Below, piece after piece: positions 1-47,500 of a DNA stretch of 64,000 nt (positions are counted from its first letter, which is position 1; every line of letters begins with the position of its first letter). Under the pieces are notes generated by a model. The model was not told where the DNA came from and searched no databases. It saw only the letters and a program-made list of their open reading frames with translations. A program made the position numbers and the translations under genes. The DNA comes from Hoplostethus atlanticus (taxonomy: Eukaryota > Chordata > Actinopteri > Trachichthyiformes > Trachichthyidae), in contig JAXDDX010000052.1 of NCBI GenBank assembly GCA_034670405.1, positions 2,615,501 to 2,679,500 of the forward strand. The letters are read 5' to 3'.

Positions 1-480
1 TGCCTCAACCTTGCAGGGGGTGGAGAAAACAACAAAGAACATATGAATATCAATATCAATCAGTATATAATATCAAGTACGTAATAAGGAGTAGGGCCAC
101 CCTCTGACTCCAGAACAGCTTCAGCCCTCTGTCACTGTGTGTATTGGATATCAGAGCTTTCTTCAAGAAGCAAAGCCTCCAGTTCTTGGAGTGATGAAGG
201 AGGTGAAAATCTACTTCCTATAAAGGTTCATCAGTGTTTAGATCTACTGGTTGGGGAGCCATGGAAGGAGTTTGACTTCATGGAACCAGCAGTGTGTATG
301 GAGGCATTATCATCTAGCAATATGGGAATGCACCCTAGGGTCCTCCTGGTCCTGTAAAATGGCCTCAAATTCATGGCTGTTATAGGACCATGCAGAGCAA
401 CCATCAGACCTAATGACTCCCAGTAGATGGTGCTATACCGTTATAGCTCCACCACCATGTTTACCAGTTGACTTGTCTTT
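1..480 (-). pseudogene. Decayed Tc1/mariner-like transposase relic
   Basis: Read on the minus strand, broken reading frames carry landmarks of a Tc1-type transposase in the right order. A KHGGG motif lies near 448-464, a DDNASIHTAG stretch (the second catalytic Asp region) near 285-320, a SLQELEALLLEE-like helix near 160-200, and a GGPTPY-like C-terminus near 90-107. The frame changes and contains stops between these blocks, so it cannot make a protein. The terminal repeat beyond the C-terminus is not visible and may lie left of the window. It sits upstream of the first visible kinase exon, probably in an intron of that gene. The family assignment rests on motif order by eye. It is unrelated in detail to the intact Tc1 element near 50 kb. 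Confidence 0.5.
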
Positions 481-1070
481 GTCTTTCTCCAAACGTAAAC
501 TGTCTGGATGGAGGAAAAAGGCTGAGAGACTCATCAGACTCATCGGGTCTCCAGGTTTTGTTCTCCTCACACCGGGGGTTGGTCTTGGATACAAGAGGTT
601 TCTGGGTGGCAGCTCTGATGTCAACACCAGCGTTGTCAAGATCAGTAGTGTAGTTTTTGTTGAGACTGAGTCACTGAGGTGTTGTATATTGTCTTGATTT
701 TCAAAAGTTGCTACATGAAATAGTTTAGCAGTTTTGGTGACTGATACTCCTGGAAACTCTTTGGACTCTTTTGAACTTTGTTCGACCTCTGGCGTTGCTT
801 TGAAGCTCAAATGTAAAAGTGGTGAGTGTCAGAGCTCTTCTAAAGCTGACACATTGATATTCAACTCAGTGGGACTCTCCTGTGTAGCTGGCTTTGTAAT
901 TACGATTTACCTGCTTCAAAGTAGCTCTGAGTCCTTTTTCATGTAGCGTTTCTGTTATTTTGTCCTGCCCCCTGCAATACCAAACACATTCCCATGAATT
1001 ATGAAAAGCAGGTTTATATTTCCGGGGTGTAAAATCTGACTTTTCCACTGTGTGTGTATCCGTGAAGCAG

Positions 1071-2829
1071 CGGGTGCCCTTGCGCTGGTACCCCCCGGAG
1101 TACTTCAAGAACAACTATTACAGCTTCAAGGGAGACGTGTGGGCATTCGGCATCTTGCAGTGGGAGATGCAGACATTTGGTGAGTTGGTGGTGGAGATAA
1201 TTCAAGTGTATGTCAACAGGTGGCACGAAACGCCTGTATTAGATTAGACTGATATATAGGGCCAATATTGGCATTTCATTAAATGTCGGATATCGGCTGG
1301 CCATGTCCATTGTTGTATTTTTTTTATTTAATTTCTTTTTTTTATTTAATTGAAAAAAGTGATGCCTACTCTTTCATAATAATTGAGAGCAACAAAATGA
1401 AAACATATTATGGCACTTTTTTAAAGGAAAGCAGGTAACTTAAGTCCTGGAGTTACAAGTTACACACCGGACCCTCTATGTTTTGCAGATACTGAACAAA
1501 GAACTTGAGGTCGTTTGCTCATATTTACCATTTCCACCGTGCTGTTGGCAGGAACTTTACCATACCCAAACCTGGAGACATCCGAGGCCGTGGTGTACCA
1601 CATCTGTGCCGGTCATAAGAACACAAACCCCGACGGCTGCAGACCAGAAATGTGAGTGTCTGTCTCGTTTACTTTTTGAAAAAAATAATGTTTTTAGGGA
1701 TATTGTCTTTGCAAATGTATCTGATAGGGTTTTGACTGATATGGGTTTTTGAAGGCCGAAACAGACACCAATATTTTTGTATTGGAGCTCCCAAAAGTTG
1801 ATATTTTGTATTTAATATCTCAAAATTTTATCATTTTCATACCCAAGAAATATTTTTTTAAAACATACTATTGACATTCTTTTAAGTGGTTAGAAAATAA
1901 AGAAACTAATATCTTATTACAGGTTTTACAGATTATATGTAGCTGTGGTCTGGGAGGAACCTCCATCATGGATGGTGGATGACATGACTAGCCAATATCC
2001 AATATCCAATATTTAATAAAAAGGCCAATATCCGCCCGATATATCAGCAAACCGATATATCAGTCTAACCCAAGGATCTGATACTGTTTCCTCCCCAGTA
2101 ACAGTTTCATATCAGACTCAAACATTCTGTATTAGTTGGCTCTTGTTGTCTCTGTTTCTTATGGTAGCGTGTCAGATACTTTCATAACATGTTGGATTGG
2201 ATTTTCAAACCAGACTACATATCATGCGAGACTGCTGGCTGGAGCCGTACACTCTGAGGCCCTCGTTCACAGACATAGTCCGAATCCTGGAGAACGTCAT
2301 GGAGAATGACGCGGTAAGCAGCGACCTCTCTAGGCATGGGTCTCCGTAATCTAATCTTTGTGTCCTCTACTTGTCTCAATCTGTAAAAATGAACAAGAGG
2401 AGGCGCTCTTTTCTTTGTCTGTTCAGCCACGGTGGCTATCGCTGCTCATGCTAACTACCCAGTTCTTCTTCTGTTTATTTATTTATTTAATTTATTCTGT
2501 TCCAAACAAACCGGAAATGTAAAACGCATCACTTCCTGTCTCTAGAGGATTTTTCCCAGGAAAGACCTACCAGACACTGGAGGTTTAGAACAGCAAATGG
2601 AAAAGCTTTCATGAACTGGATAGACATTGAATCACTATTGGGTTATATCAGTCAGTGATAGAGAAGAGCAAAACACTTTATTTATATTAAAATATTGTGA
2701 ATTATTATTTAATAAAACTTTTCCTAAAACTCATCTAATTTTCTTTTAAATATTCTGTTTCCTTCTTTACAGGATTATGTGGATGTGGAAAGCCCAACAC
2801 TTACGCTGGAAGGAGAAACTGAGTCATGA
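1071..2829 (+). CDS. 3' end of a tyrosine-kinase-domain protein (four last exons)
   Basis: Four exons join in frame: 1071-1179, 1552-1651, 2214-2313 and 2773-2829 (stop TGA 2827-2829). All have AG acceptors and GT donors. The first encodes the end of the activation segment and helix F (RWYPPEYF, then GDVWAFGILQWEMQTFG), as in receptor tyrosine kinases, where RW-x-P/A-PE and SDVWSFG occupy this place. The next gives TLPYPN and a Cys-containing loop. The third gives IMRDCWLEPYTLRPSF, the conserved CW...RP signature that closes the kinase fold. The last gives a short acidic tail with DYVDVESP, a possible tyrosine phosphorylation site. ATP-binding and catalytic-loop exons are not in the window, so I cannot say whether the kinase is active. 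The subfamily is not recognised. STYK1/NOK and RYK were considered and do not match well. A polyadenylation signal AATAAA lies at 2893-2898. Confidence 0.75.
1244..2068. repeat. Inverted pair of 'GATATATCAGTCTA' repeat ends around a kinase exon
   Basis: TTAGACTGATATAT at 1244-1257, followed by GGCCAATATTGGC, is mirrored by ATATATCAGTCTAA at 2055-2068, preceded by AAAGGCCAATATCC. The two ends are inverted copies of a family common in fish introns; a third fragment starts near 21067 and a fourth may lie near 40350. The kinase exon 1552-1651 lies between them. They may be the two ends of one MITE-like element interrupted by, or coincidentally surrounding, the exon, or two independent insertions in opposite orientation. 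Confidence 0.55.
2424..2730. repeat. Dispersed repeat, sister copy at 38039-38230
   Basis: The block beginning CAGCCACGGTGGCTATCGCT and running through CTCATGCTAACTACCCAGTT, then a TGAATCACTATTG segment, recurs in the same order and orientation in ulk2 intron 17 from 38039. The copies differ by substitutions and indels, so this is an old interspersed element. No ORF or terminal repeat is visible. Confidence 0.6.
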
Positions 2830-4020
2830 AACTAAATGCCTAAGAACATCCAATACCCAATAGATCACACTGGAGGATAACACTGTCATCTAAATAAAGT
2901 TTAAAAAAATCATTCATTTCAAGGGGTGGTCAAAAACAGGTCTGGAACATTTTAAGGCAATAATCCCCACCTGTTGCTTGTTAAAGTGAAAACCATAAAA
3001 ATGTCTCTCTCAAGGCTCGAAACAAGACAAAATGTGATACATCAATATTTTCTGAAACTGGTCAAATATGAGACCGACTCTCTCAAAACATGGATAACTT
3101 GGATCATAGGAGCACCTTGGGATTTCTGTTTTAAGGTGTTGCATCACATTGATACTGAGCTGAAACTAAATTATTCAATTACATGTGTCCTCAGCCTATG
3201 ACATTATAAATCATGGATATAGAATATAGAATATGGATGTAGCCTGGCATAATGCAAAATGCCATACATTATTATTATATTCCACAATACAAGGACAACA
3301 ATCAGGGGGAAATACAGTCGGATTGATCACAAAATGTTGCAGTGTAATCTGAGACATTGCATCTGTCACAAAGGATGTCACAGAACTGGACAATTACAAA
3401 CATGCTGCCTCCAAGTGCTGTCGGAAATTACTTAATTATGAAATGACCGCACATGAAGGAGCCAACAAAGTGCTAAATAAATATAAATGGGGGAGTGAGA
3501 GTTTTCTGTTTAGGGACAGAGGTGGTAAAAATTATGTATTTTATTGTTAATGTATTTCATTCTATGTAATTTAATTGATTAGTATGTTTGCATTTGAACC
3601 TTTTGTTTCTTTAACTCTTAGTTGAAACACATTTTGTTTTTGATACATTAATTAAAACCAAATCAATCAATTATATGTCTGATGTGCATTTTCTCATTCT
3701 GCCGCAAAGTAGCTCTGCCATACAATTTCTAAAATAAAATAAAACAGCTACCAAAAAAATACTTTCACTACAGGGACCATTTTATAATTTCTGACCAAGT
3801 CGTCTTTACGACCTGAGGAAGTAGACGTATCCGAGGATCCCCGAAGGCAACATTAGTACATTGGGATTTCCTTTATGGTATGGTGCGTTCAGGAACGCCC
3901 CCATTTTACCTTGCAAACCAATGGGATCCAACCTGGCAACACGCGTTTCTACGCCACACACTCGCTGGAAAGTTGTTTCGCGTTTCCTATCTGACTTTTG
4001 GACAGAACAAATGAGAGAGA
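2830..4020. other. Kinase-gene 3' UTR, then intergenic DNA up to tmem97
   Basis: The first part, to about 2920, is the probable 3' UTR with AATAAA at 2893. The rest is AT-rich, with no ORF I can assign. The last 250 bases before the tmem97 start must contain its promoter and 5' UTR. I see no convincing TATA box or CpG-rich block there. Confidence 0.4.
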
Positions 4021-5509
4021 ATGGCTATCCGAATTTTAGAAATAATATTTTTCTTCTATTTTGCATCTCACATTCCCATTACGTTATTTATTGACCTACA
4101 AGCCCTGCTACCTGGACATGTGTATCCCCAGGCGGTAAGTGCCAATTCCCAGACTACTCATGAGTTATCAGTGTCTCGGGAATTATGTAAGAGCAGGGAA
4201 ATGTTCTAATATCAAAGGCTGTATATCGATATCAGATCATTATATATTCACACTGACACTTTCAACATTTATGTTTACCAGCTAAAAGATCTCCTGAAGT
4301 GGTACGCAGATGAGTGCAAAGACCCGATGGTGCTGTATCCTCCAGTCTGGTTCAAGTCTTTTATTTTCTGCGAGGCTTTACTTCAAACGCCTTTCTTTCC
4401 GGTTGCAGCGTATGCTTTCCTAAAAGGTCAGTCAACACAAACACAACGTGGTTGTGCAGGAATCTGTGGCGTTAGCTGCCGAGGGTCTTCTCGCGGTATA
4501 GAACGCTCAGTCTTGTACGCCAGACTCCATTGAAAATATCTGGGATTTCAACGCTGCCTTGCTTATCGGCGCACGTACGTAGGCTACTCATTAAAATACC
4601 TCTCGAAACATTTCCCGACACTCTTCGGTATACATACATCCAACATTATTAAATCAATTCCCATGCTTACTACCGCCCGCCACGGTGTATTTGGTGTATT
4701 GGTGTATTTTGGTGGAGGATTGTATGAACAGGCGAACCATCCGTATATTTAAATTATGAGTGCTGCTCGGAGCACAATATGTATGCCGAATTTAAAAGTG
4801 TATCCTCGCGAATCACAGAAGGTCATGAACCATCTGTTATAGGGGTGTATGTAACACGGCAAAGCTAAACTCGCCGATTTTTGAATAGAGTTTGGCGGGA
4901 TGCTTCTCCCCGTAAAAGTCAACTGCACGCGTCGCTGCTAAAGTGGCTCACGCCTGACCTCTAGTGGATTTTCCTTGGTAGACACTAGAAACGCCAGTGG
5001 ATTTTGGGGTCTGTTTCCATTTTAGAGCTCCTGATTTTTTGTTTTGTTTCGGGGTTTTTTTGGATATTTTTTAGATTTTTAGATTTTTTTTTAAATATCA
5101 CAGAGGGACATTAAGAAAGCTTTTTTTTCATTTAGAAAATTTAGAAAAAGGTCCTATGCACAGAAAACCAACCTACTGCACCCTCCTTACTGCTGCCTTC
5201 TGATGATCCAGTGTGGTTTCTGATCCATTTCTAGGTGGATGTAAGTGGATCAGGACCCCTGCCATAGTGTATTCCACACATGTGGCCACAACGCTGGTCC
5301 CTATACTAGCCCACATCCTCTTCTATGAGTTCCCTGAAGACCCCCACCCCGGCCCCCAGACCCCGAAGCAGCGCTGGATGCTGGTGTCCATATATGCCCC
5401 GTACCTGCTGGTCCCGCTGATGCTGCTCCTCACCATGCTGTTGTCCTCCACATACAATCCAAGCCCCAAGTCTGGACATGCCCCGGCTAAAGCCAAGAAG
5501 AAGAACTGA
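4021..5509 (+). CDS. tmem97: TMEM97 / sigma-2 receptor
   Basis: TMEM97 is an ER/lysosomal four-helix membrane protein of the EXPERA family, known as the sigma-2 receptor; it binds sterols and partners NPC1. Three exons join in frame: 4021-4134 (phase 0), 4282-4426 (phase 1) and 5235-5509 (stop TGA 5507-5509). They encode 177 aa, against 176 in human. Family landmarks are [16 protein letters not shown] in exon 1, [18 protein letters not shown] in exon 2, and [12 protein letters not shown] followed by [11 protein letters not shown] in exon 3. The start at 4021 fits the family N-terminus; the nearby upstream ATG at 4012 is out of frame. Four hydrophobic segments fit the known fold. The C-terminus ends KKKN, with lysines at -3 and -4, an ER-retrieval dilysine signal. 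Confidence 0.95.
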
Positions 5510-5940
5510 GACGGTGCAAGAGGAGACGGACCTGGTTTACTCTGTGAACAACGATCAGCACAGTCGAGCCGCTGGTTATCAAAGACTTTTGTCTGCACTT
5601 GTTCATCTGTGAAATGTTTGTGTTGTGCTCTGCAGTATAAAACTTTCACACATACACACATATGAAACACACATACTGCTACATACACACCCACAAAACA
5701 CTTGCGCATACATGAAACACATACATACTACTAAATACACACACATAAAACTCTCATACACACAAATATAAAACACACACATACATGCATACTATGCTCA
5801 CACAAATAAATGAAAAAAATGCACATATATGTAAAATACTTGTTGCATTACTGTGTCTGTGTGTCTCACTTTCTAAGGAAGACATCTCGCTATAAATAGA
5901 AGACAGAAAAAGAAGAGTACCAATAAAGTGAAAATAAAGA
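5510..5940 (+). other. tmem97: tmem97 3' UTR with polyadenylation signal
   Basis: After the stop the sequence is CA-rich (scattered ACACAC and CATACA units, about 5645-5810). It reaches AATAAA at 5922-5927, with a second AATAAA about ten bases later, which is the likely 3' end of the tmem97 transcript. The end itself is inferred. Confidence 0.5.
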
Positions 5941-6890
5941 ATATTTTAACAAGGCATCTGTAGAAAATGAAGATAGAAATGTTATTTGATTTTTAAAATA
6001 TTCCTTTCCCAGTTCTGGATATCTTCATACACATAAAGGATCACGGGTTTTGAGCGCCTTCACCCGCTCATTCCATCCCTTTGTTTTGCTGTTTTTCACA
6101 TCCAGAGACTTGTGTAGGAGGAGTTTTGTCAATGTTGTTGTAATACCAACTGGTCATCGATAGGGGCCAGTAAAGTCTTAGATTACGTAATGCCCCTTGA
6201 ATTTGACAGCCAGTCTGCAGAGCTGTAACGTTCAACATCACCAAGACAAAGGAAACATGACCCGTCGTGAGGGCCGAAAGCAGTAATAATTAAATGATAG
6301 AAAGGGAAGTGATGGAAATGCTTGTGAATTAAAAAAAAAAAAAAAAGGAGTGGTACATTGTCAAGTCATTTTTCACTATTTGTTGTGTGATAAATGTTGA
6401 TTAAACACCAAGTGATTTCATATTAAAATAAAATATTAAGGCAGAGTTTTTACTATCTATTTGTTTCATAGGGTTTTGCCTACTTGAACGTAATGCCGTT
6501 AGTTTTTTTTGGCCACCAGAGGGCGTAAAATGTAATTAGCTGATGTATACCAGGTTGTTTGATGCCTCTGATGCCCTCACACCACTAAATCGGTTTGCTG
6601 ATACAGGTTCTCTATTTGCAAAAAAATTTTCCCCTCATTTTTCCCTTCAACATATCATTCAGTCACTGGATCAAAGCCTCTGATTTTACCATCAACGTTT
6701 GTTAGTGGCAAAACTCTGCATACCTTTGTGTCAGGTTATTATTTTATTCAGGCCTCAATATGTGTGTTTCATGTAGCGTTTCAACACATTGATAATCTCT
6801 ATGTTGGATTGCAGCAACTTGTAATATTATTATGTTCATTCAGCCAAGGTGGAAATGTGGAGAGAAAAAAAATTATGAGGGAAATTTGCA
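5941..6890. other. Intergenic DNA between tmem97 and the minisatellite
   Basis: AT-rich intergenic sequence with a 16-base A run near 6331. I see no gene, RNA gene or complete transposon here. Confidence 0.35.
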
Positions 6891-7160
6891 TTGGCCTCGC
6901 AACAGTTTTGCGTTCTCTCATAATAGATTTCTGTAGCCATGTAATAGTTTTGCATTCCCTTGCACTAGTTTTGTGTAGACTTGCAATAGTGTTGCAATCC
7001 CCATTAATAGTGTTGTGTTCCCTTGCCATAGTCCCTTGCAATAGTGTTGTGTTCCCTTGCAGCAATAGCAATGTTGTGTTCCCTTACAATAGTGTTTTGT
7101 TCCCTCACAGAAATATTGTGTTCCCTCTTAAGTTTTGTGTTCCCCCCACAATCATTTATA
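6890..7160. repeat. Degenerate minisatellite, about 20-26 bp unit
   Basis: Roughly ten imperfect units built on CTTGCAATAGTGTTGTGTTC follow one another. Unit length and sequence drift, and the last units shorten to TTTTGTGTTCCC. Open frames across it on both strands are by-products of the repeat. Confidence 0.75.
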
Positions 7161-7264
7161 TAGCTGTTGATATCAACTGGAGATAAATGTTTGAGTCACC
7201 ACTCATAGTCTCACACCACGATCAGCTCCTCCCCCTGCCTCCCTCTGGAGCAAATAGACTGAAT

Positions 7265-7575
7265 CAGGGGTTCTCAAATGTTTTCGTGTCACGGATCCTC
7301 AAATAGACACACATTAGGACATTAGGTCCTCTATTTGATCTTCTCCCAGGCTTGTTGTTTTGATGTTTTTGTATATCTCTCTACACTGTATGTAGGGAGA
7401 TAATATTGGTGAGAGTGAAATCTATGAATACAAAGGTCATTCTTATACATTCTTGGGATCATTTCTAATGATTGATATTATTGTGAAATTTAACTATTTA
7501 TTATTTTGTTGGGGACCCGCTGGAACCCCATCAAGGACCCCTGGGGGTCCCTGGATCCCACTATGAGAACCAACT
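7265..7575. mobile_element. hAT-like non-autonomous MITE
   Basis: The left end CAGGGGTTCTCAAATG is mirrored by a right end containing ATGAGAACC, with internal GGGACCCGCTGG and GGGGGTCCCTGG segments. Fish genomes carry many short hAT-type elements with CAGxGGTTCTCAAA ends, which this resembles. It has no coding capacity. I did not establish a target-site duplication. A related end (CAGTGGTTTTCAAACTGGGG) occurs near 60050. Confidence 0.5.
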
Positions 7576-7579
7576 AACT

Positions 7580-8925
7580 AGTAAGAAGATAGTCTGGACA
7601 CGTCCTTAAGTGACATTTTAGTTTCCTTTATATAAAATTAAAATGCACAGTGTTGCCAGGGTAATATAAACATTTAAGCTAAGTCATGTGCAAGTTTGGA
7701 AGTTAGGAGAGCATGCGCCACGAGGGACTATGTATTACAGCGGAAGGTGACAGTGTAGAGCAAGCCTCCGCGGAGGGATATGTCATAAAACCGAAACATG
7801 GCACTCGATTTCAGTATTGTTTAACGCAGCGGCAGAACGAACGGACCTGCCTTGACATGATGTAACAGAGCTGTACAGTCAAAGATTATACAGCTTATAT
7901 CGGCAGGTTACGGTAGGATAGCTCAACACCGAAGGAAATTAATTGGAATTGGTGTCGGGTTCTACTGGTAGCCGTCCTGTCAGACTGGACGAAGAAAACA
8001 ACGAAGTGTTCTTATGTCACACTGGGTGACACTAATGTTCATCGAGCAAACACCAGTGTTTACCAAGAGAAGCGAGATGTCTTGTTGACTTCTCGGCAGC
8101 GAGGAAAGACGATAAGGAATAACGGCTCGAGACCAACGCCAGTTCCATGTTGACATTTGTTTGTGTTGCATCCTTCAGATTTTTCGGAGCTGTTAACTAG
8201 CTAGCTAATGTTGGCTAGCTACCTAGTTAGCCACAGCTGGTGTATTTCAGGCGGCGATAGGGTAAATTACTCAGCTGACTAATAACGTCAAACAAGGCAT
8301 CAGCATCGTTGTATTAATGCTAGCATGTTTGCAGGCACCAACAATGGGCAGTGTGACGCTGGATGTAGCAGCAGGTTTATGTCACTGTCAGGCTAACAGA
8401 TAGCTGAGGGTGTCTGCAGCTGGTTGGACCTTTGCATGGTGATGTCCAGAAGGCTTGGAATCATGTAGACTGTCCTTTCTAAACAGGCTAGGTCACTGAA
8501 GTACACTGATTTAAAGTAATGCAGAGACTGTTGGCTGTCCAACTGGGTCAGAGAATGACAGCTGGCACTGATACTGTGTAGCTCAGGATTGTGGCTAGCC
8601 ATGCCTAAAGCAGTCTGCTCTATCTGATAGTGGAGACCCAAGCATCCAAACCTACTGACAGGGGATCTGAAGCTGTGCGGTCGCTTGCATGATGCCCTGT
8701 CTGCATCTCGCATTCAAGCAATAAAGCATATCAGAGCAGAGTTGCCAAAAAGCAGCGCCCGTCAGCCTGTCATGAAGTAAACCTGCAGTGCAACTAACGT
8801 CACCAGGATCAGCTGTTGAGTGGACACTTTGCACCAGGATTGTATTTTCAAGACAAGTGAAGAGGAGGGCGACACTGAAGGTCACCCGCTGAGCCCAGCA
8901 TCAGCTGGACCGTCACTCCTTGGAC
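7580..8925 (+). promoter_or_regulatory. ulk2: Presumed ulk2 promoter and 5' UTR region
   Basis: This is the only sequence between the upstream repeats and the ulk2 start codon, so transcription must begin here or in an unseen upstream exon. About 7690-8150 is richer in CpG than the flanks. About 8190-8240 has GCTAGCTA-type repeats. No TATA box or spliced 5' UTR exon could be fixed by eye. Confidence 0.35.
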
Positions 8926-44742
<35,817 letters not shown>

Positions 44743-47500
44743 CAACCCATCCCCCACTCTGACAGGACAGCCCTGACCCTTCCCAGAGGGACCATGCTCT
44801 AAGACTATTGCCTACAATCCCCACAAGCCTGCTGTTCCCTCCCGTAGCAGCTCAAGCACTTTTCATTTGATCGGTTTCATCTGTATTCGTTGTACGTCAG
44901 AAACCCACACAGCAGTTAGTTTTACTTTTTTGCATCACGGACTGAATTGCCAAGAGCAACTGATGCACAAATTTACAACCAAAGATCACAACGGACCCTG
45001 AAACAAAGGCTAAAACCGGATGTGGACATGTGTGCACTATCTGAAGTGCATTTTTTCTTTTTTTCTTCTTTTTTTTACACTAACCATGATGATGACAAAC
45101 CACCTGATCAAAACATAAAAATGTTAAATGTCCATCATTCAGGATATTATTTTCTTTTTTTACCAGAAGAAAAAAAAAAGAGGATTGACAGGAAAGTGCT
45201 GTTATGGGCTTCAAGAGACTTAAGCTACCCATGAAGCAGTTTCTCTTTTTAAATCCCACAAACTACAGTATATTGATAGTTATTTACTCTGTGTTTTGGT
45301 TGTTTGTTATTGTTATTTATTGGTTCAGAAGGACGTTGTAGTCTCCTGCCTATCTTGAAAACCTCAAGCATTGAAGTGGAAGGAAGTGGAAGGAATTAGC
45401 GAAAGGCAGGCTGCCGATCACTGTAACAGATCCCCACTCAGACAGTCAAACACAAAAACAAAATGTACATTTACACAAAACACAAACTCCTGTTGCACAC
45501 ACGGAGACATCAGCAATCCAGACAGCCTCAAGAGCAAAGGAAACCTGTAGATTTGTAATTACCTTTTTGTTTTTGTTCACTTGTTAGCTCAAGCACTTTA
45601 TCGTCGGGTGAGGAGGGGACATGCATCTGTAAAGGTTTTGAAGATGGAAGTGTGAAGGGATGGGGGCAGGAGTTTCTGCTCCAAATCGGCAGCCCGTCTA
45701 TTAACTGTCCATTCGCACTGCGAGCAACACGATCAACGAGTCACCGGATGTCTATTCATTTGGACGTCAACGAGCAACGTGGTTGATGGGTGTTTCTATT
45801 CTTACCGATTGTGGATGGTTTGAGAGGCTGCAATGTTTTTAACAGGCAAATCATCAGTTTTTCGCTCCTTTGGTATTGTCTTTCGTAATACATCATTTTG
45901 ATGAGTTAGCATAGCTAGCTAGGAAGTGCTACTTAGGTAGCATTAATCGAAGATAAAGAGAAAACCTCAATTAAATTGCCATTTTGAACTTGCCAGGCAG
46001 AGCTGCTGTTCATGAAATGAAATCACATTGGTAGGGAAAGAAGAAAGAGTGGATATCTGATTGGCTGCTGAGAGCCAATGACCATCGGTTTCCTTGGTCC
46101 CTCACCTCTAGAGGAAATTAATGCACTTCTGGTGACTCGTTGATGCTTGCAGGGTGAACAGGGGTTGTCATGAATTTGGTGCGAAGGGGCCTCACTCTGC
46201 TCACATTGGCTGAAGGCTCCTGTTTGACTGCGGCGAGTCAAAAGCTTTTAAAACGACAGGAAAGAAAAATCAGAACTTGCTAAACTCATCCTGAAACATT
46301 GAAACGGCGACCAGACCTTTACATGGAACATTTAAAGAGTTAATCAAGGGTCCACTTACCCCGACAGAGTGAATTGTGAAATTAAAATGGTCAAATTACT
46401 TGAGAAGTTACCTTAAGTTTCATTTTACTAAAATACAGCTTTTTTTTATGTTCATCTGTCAGTAACTGTAGCTAATTTTTAAGGAAACTTGATGTTTGCA
46501 AACTTGTACATATTTGTATGTGGTGCATGTCATTTTTTAATTTGTCTTTTAAAAATTATGTTCCCTTTTTTTTTTTTTTTTTTTTTGGAGTGAATGTGTT
46601 TGAGATCACAGTTTGAAATGTGGGTGTCTGAGAGCACTGATGCCATTAGATGCCCTGCCTGTCAAAGAGCACAAAACTTTATATGTACATAGATGAGTTT
46701 GATACATTTTACTCATGTCTGCCAAGGGTTTGATAGGAAACCTATTCTGGCACAACAGGAGTGTGCCAAAAAAAAAAAAAAAGACATGGCAGCTCCTAAA
46801 CTTTCCACAGAACTCTTTCTACCAGGACTGTTCATTGTAGTTCACTGATTTCCGTATGGAGATCGAGTCGCGCATGTATTTGTCCGGCCTGGTCTCACAG
46901 ATTACGCGTAACGAGCACAAAGTCTTAAAACTCGAGTTTTGTGCGTGAAAAGTGAGAGGAATACGTTTCCCCCGTCCTGAAAGGATCAGGTGGAGGAGAT
47001 TCCACTAGAAACAGGAAGTAGTTGTGTTTGTGCTCGTTTCACGAAATTTCGCGAGACTGTGTTGATTCGTCACAAATCGGCACTGCCCAGCATCCGTTCA
47101 GCTCTCCTTTGCTTCCCACTGTGCTCCCAACAGTGTGTGTATGTATTACGTTTGTATGCGCGCGAGAGTGTGTGTGTGTGTGCACGTGCGCAAGGCCAGT
47201 TGTATACAGTCGATGACGGAAAAAGGAGGCGTCTTCTTATAAAAGCAGACATACTCCTCTGTATAGGTGTGAATAAACTATTGTGTATAGATGCATTAAC
47301 AGGCTACTGGTGACCGCCGGGCCTGTTTTCTGATGTACTGTTTCAAGACAAATCTGGGTTTCCTGTGAACGTTTTTTTTTTTTTTGGCGCTCCCTTGTCC
47401 TCGTAATGAGCACTCTCCACCACACAAAGCCTTTTACTGCACACAGCGTGGAGTTGGAGGAATAAAAATGATAGAAACTCATCAGAAACTGTGTGACATT
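44743..47500 (+). other. ulk2: Probable ulk2 3' UTR
   Basis: No further coding exon follows the stop. The sequence is AT-rich with long T and A runs (46566-46585, 46769-46781). AATAAA signals occur at 47272-47277 and 47461-47466, either of which could end the transcript. Two TGTACATA sites (46505-46512 and 46684-46691) match the Pumilio recognition element TGTANATA. It also holds a dispersed repeat copy at 45973-46152. The extent is inferred. Confidence 0.45.
45973..46152. repeat. Dispersed repeat copy within the ulk2 3' UTR
   Basis: Homologous to 15077-15292 in the same orientation, sharing GCCAGGCAGAGCTG, AAATCACATTGGTAGGGAAA and GAGGAAATTAATGCACTTCT. Confidence 0.65.

Noticed and set aside
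433..810. 125-codon minus-strand frame as a gene
   Set aside because: Its C-terminal part overlaps the decayed Tc1 transposase relic (KHGGG block) and the rest has no recognisable domain.
1071..2829. Assignment as STYK1 or RYK
   Set aside because: The residues around the PE motif and the tail differ from both as I recall them; left unnamed.
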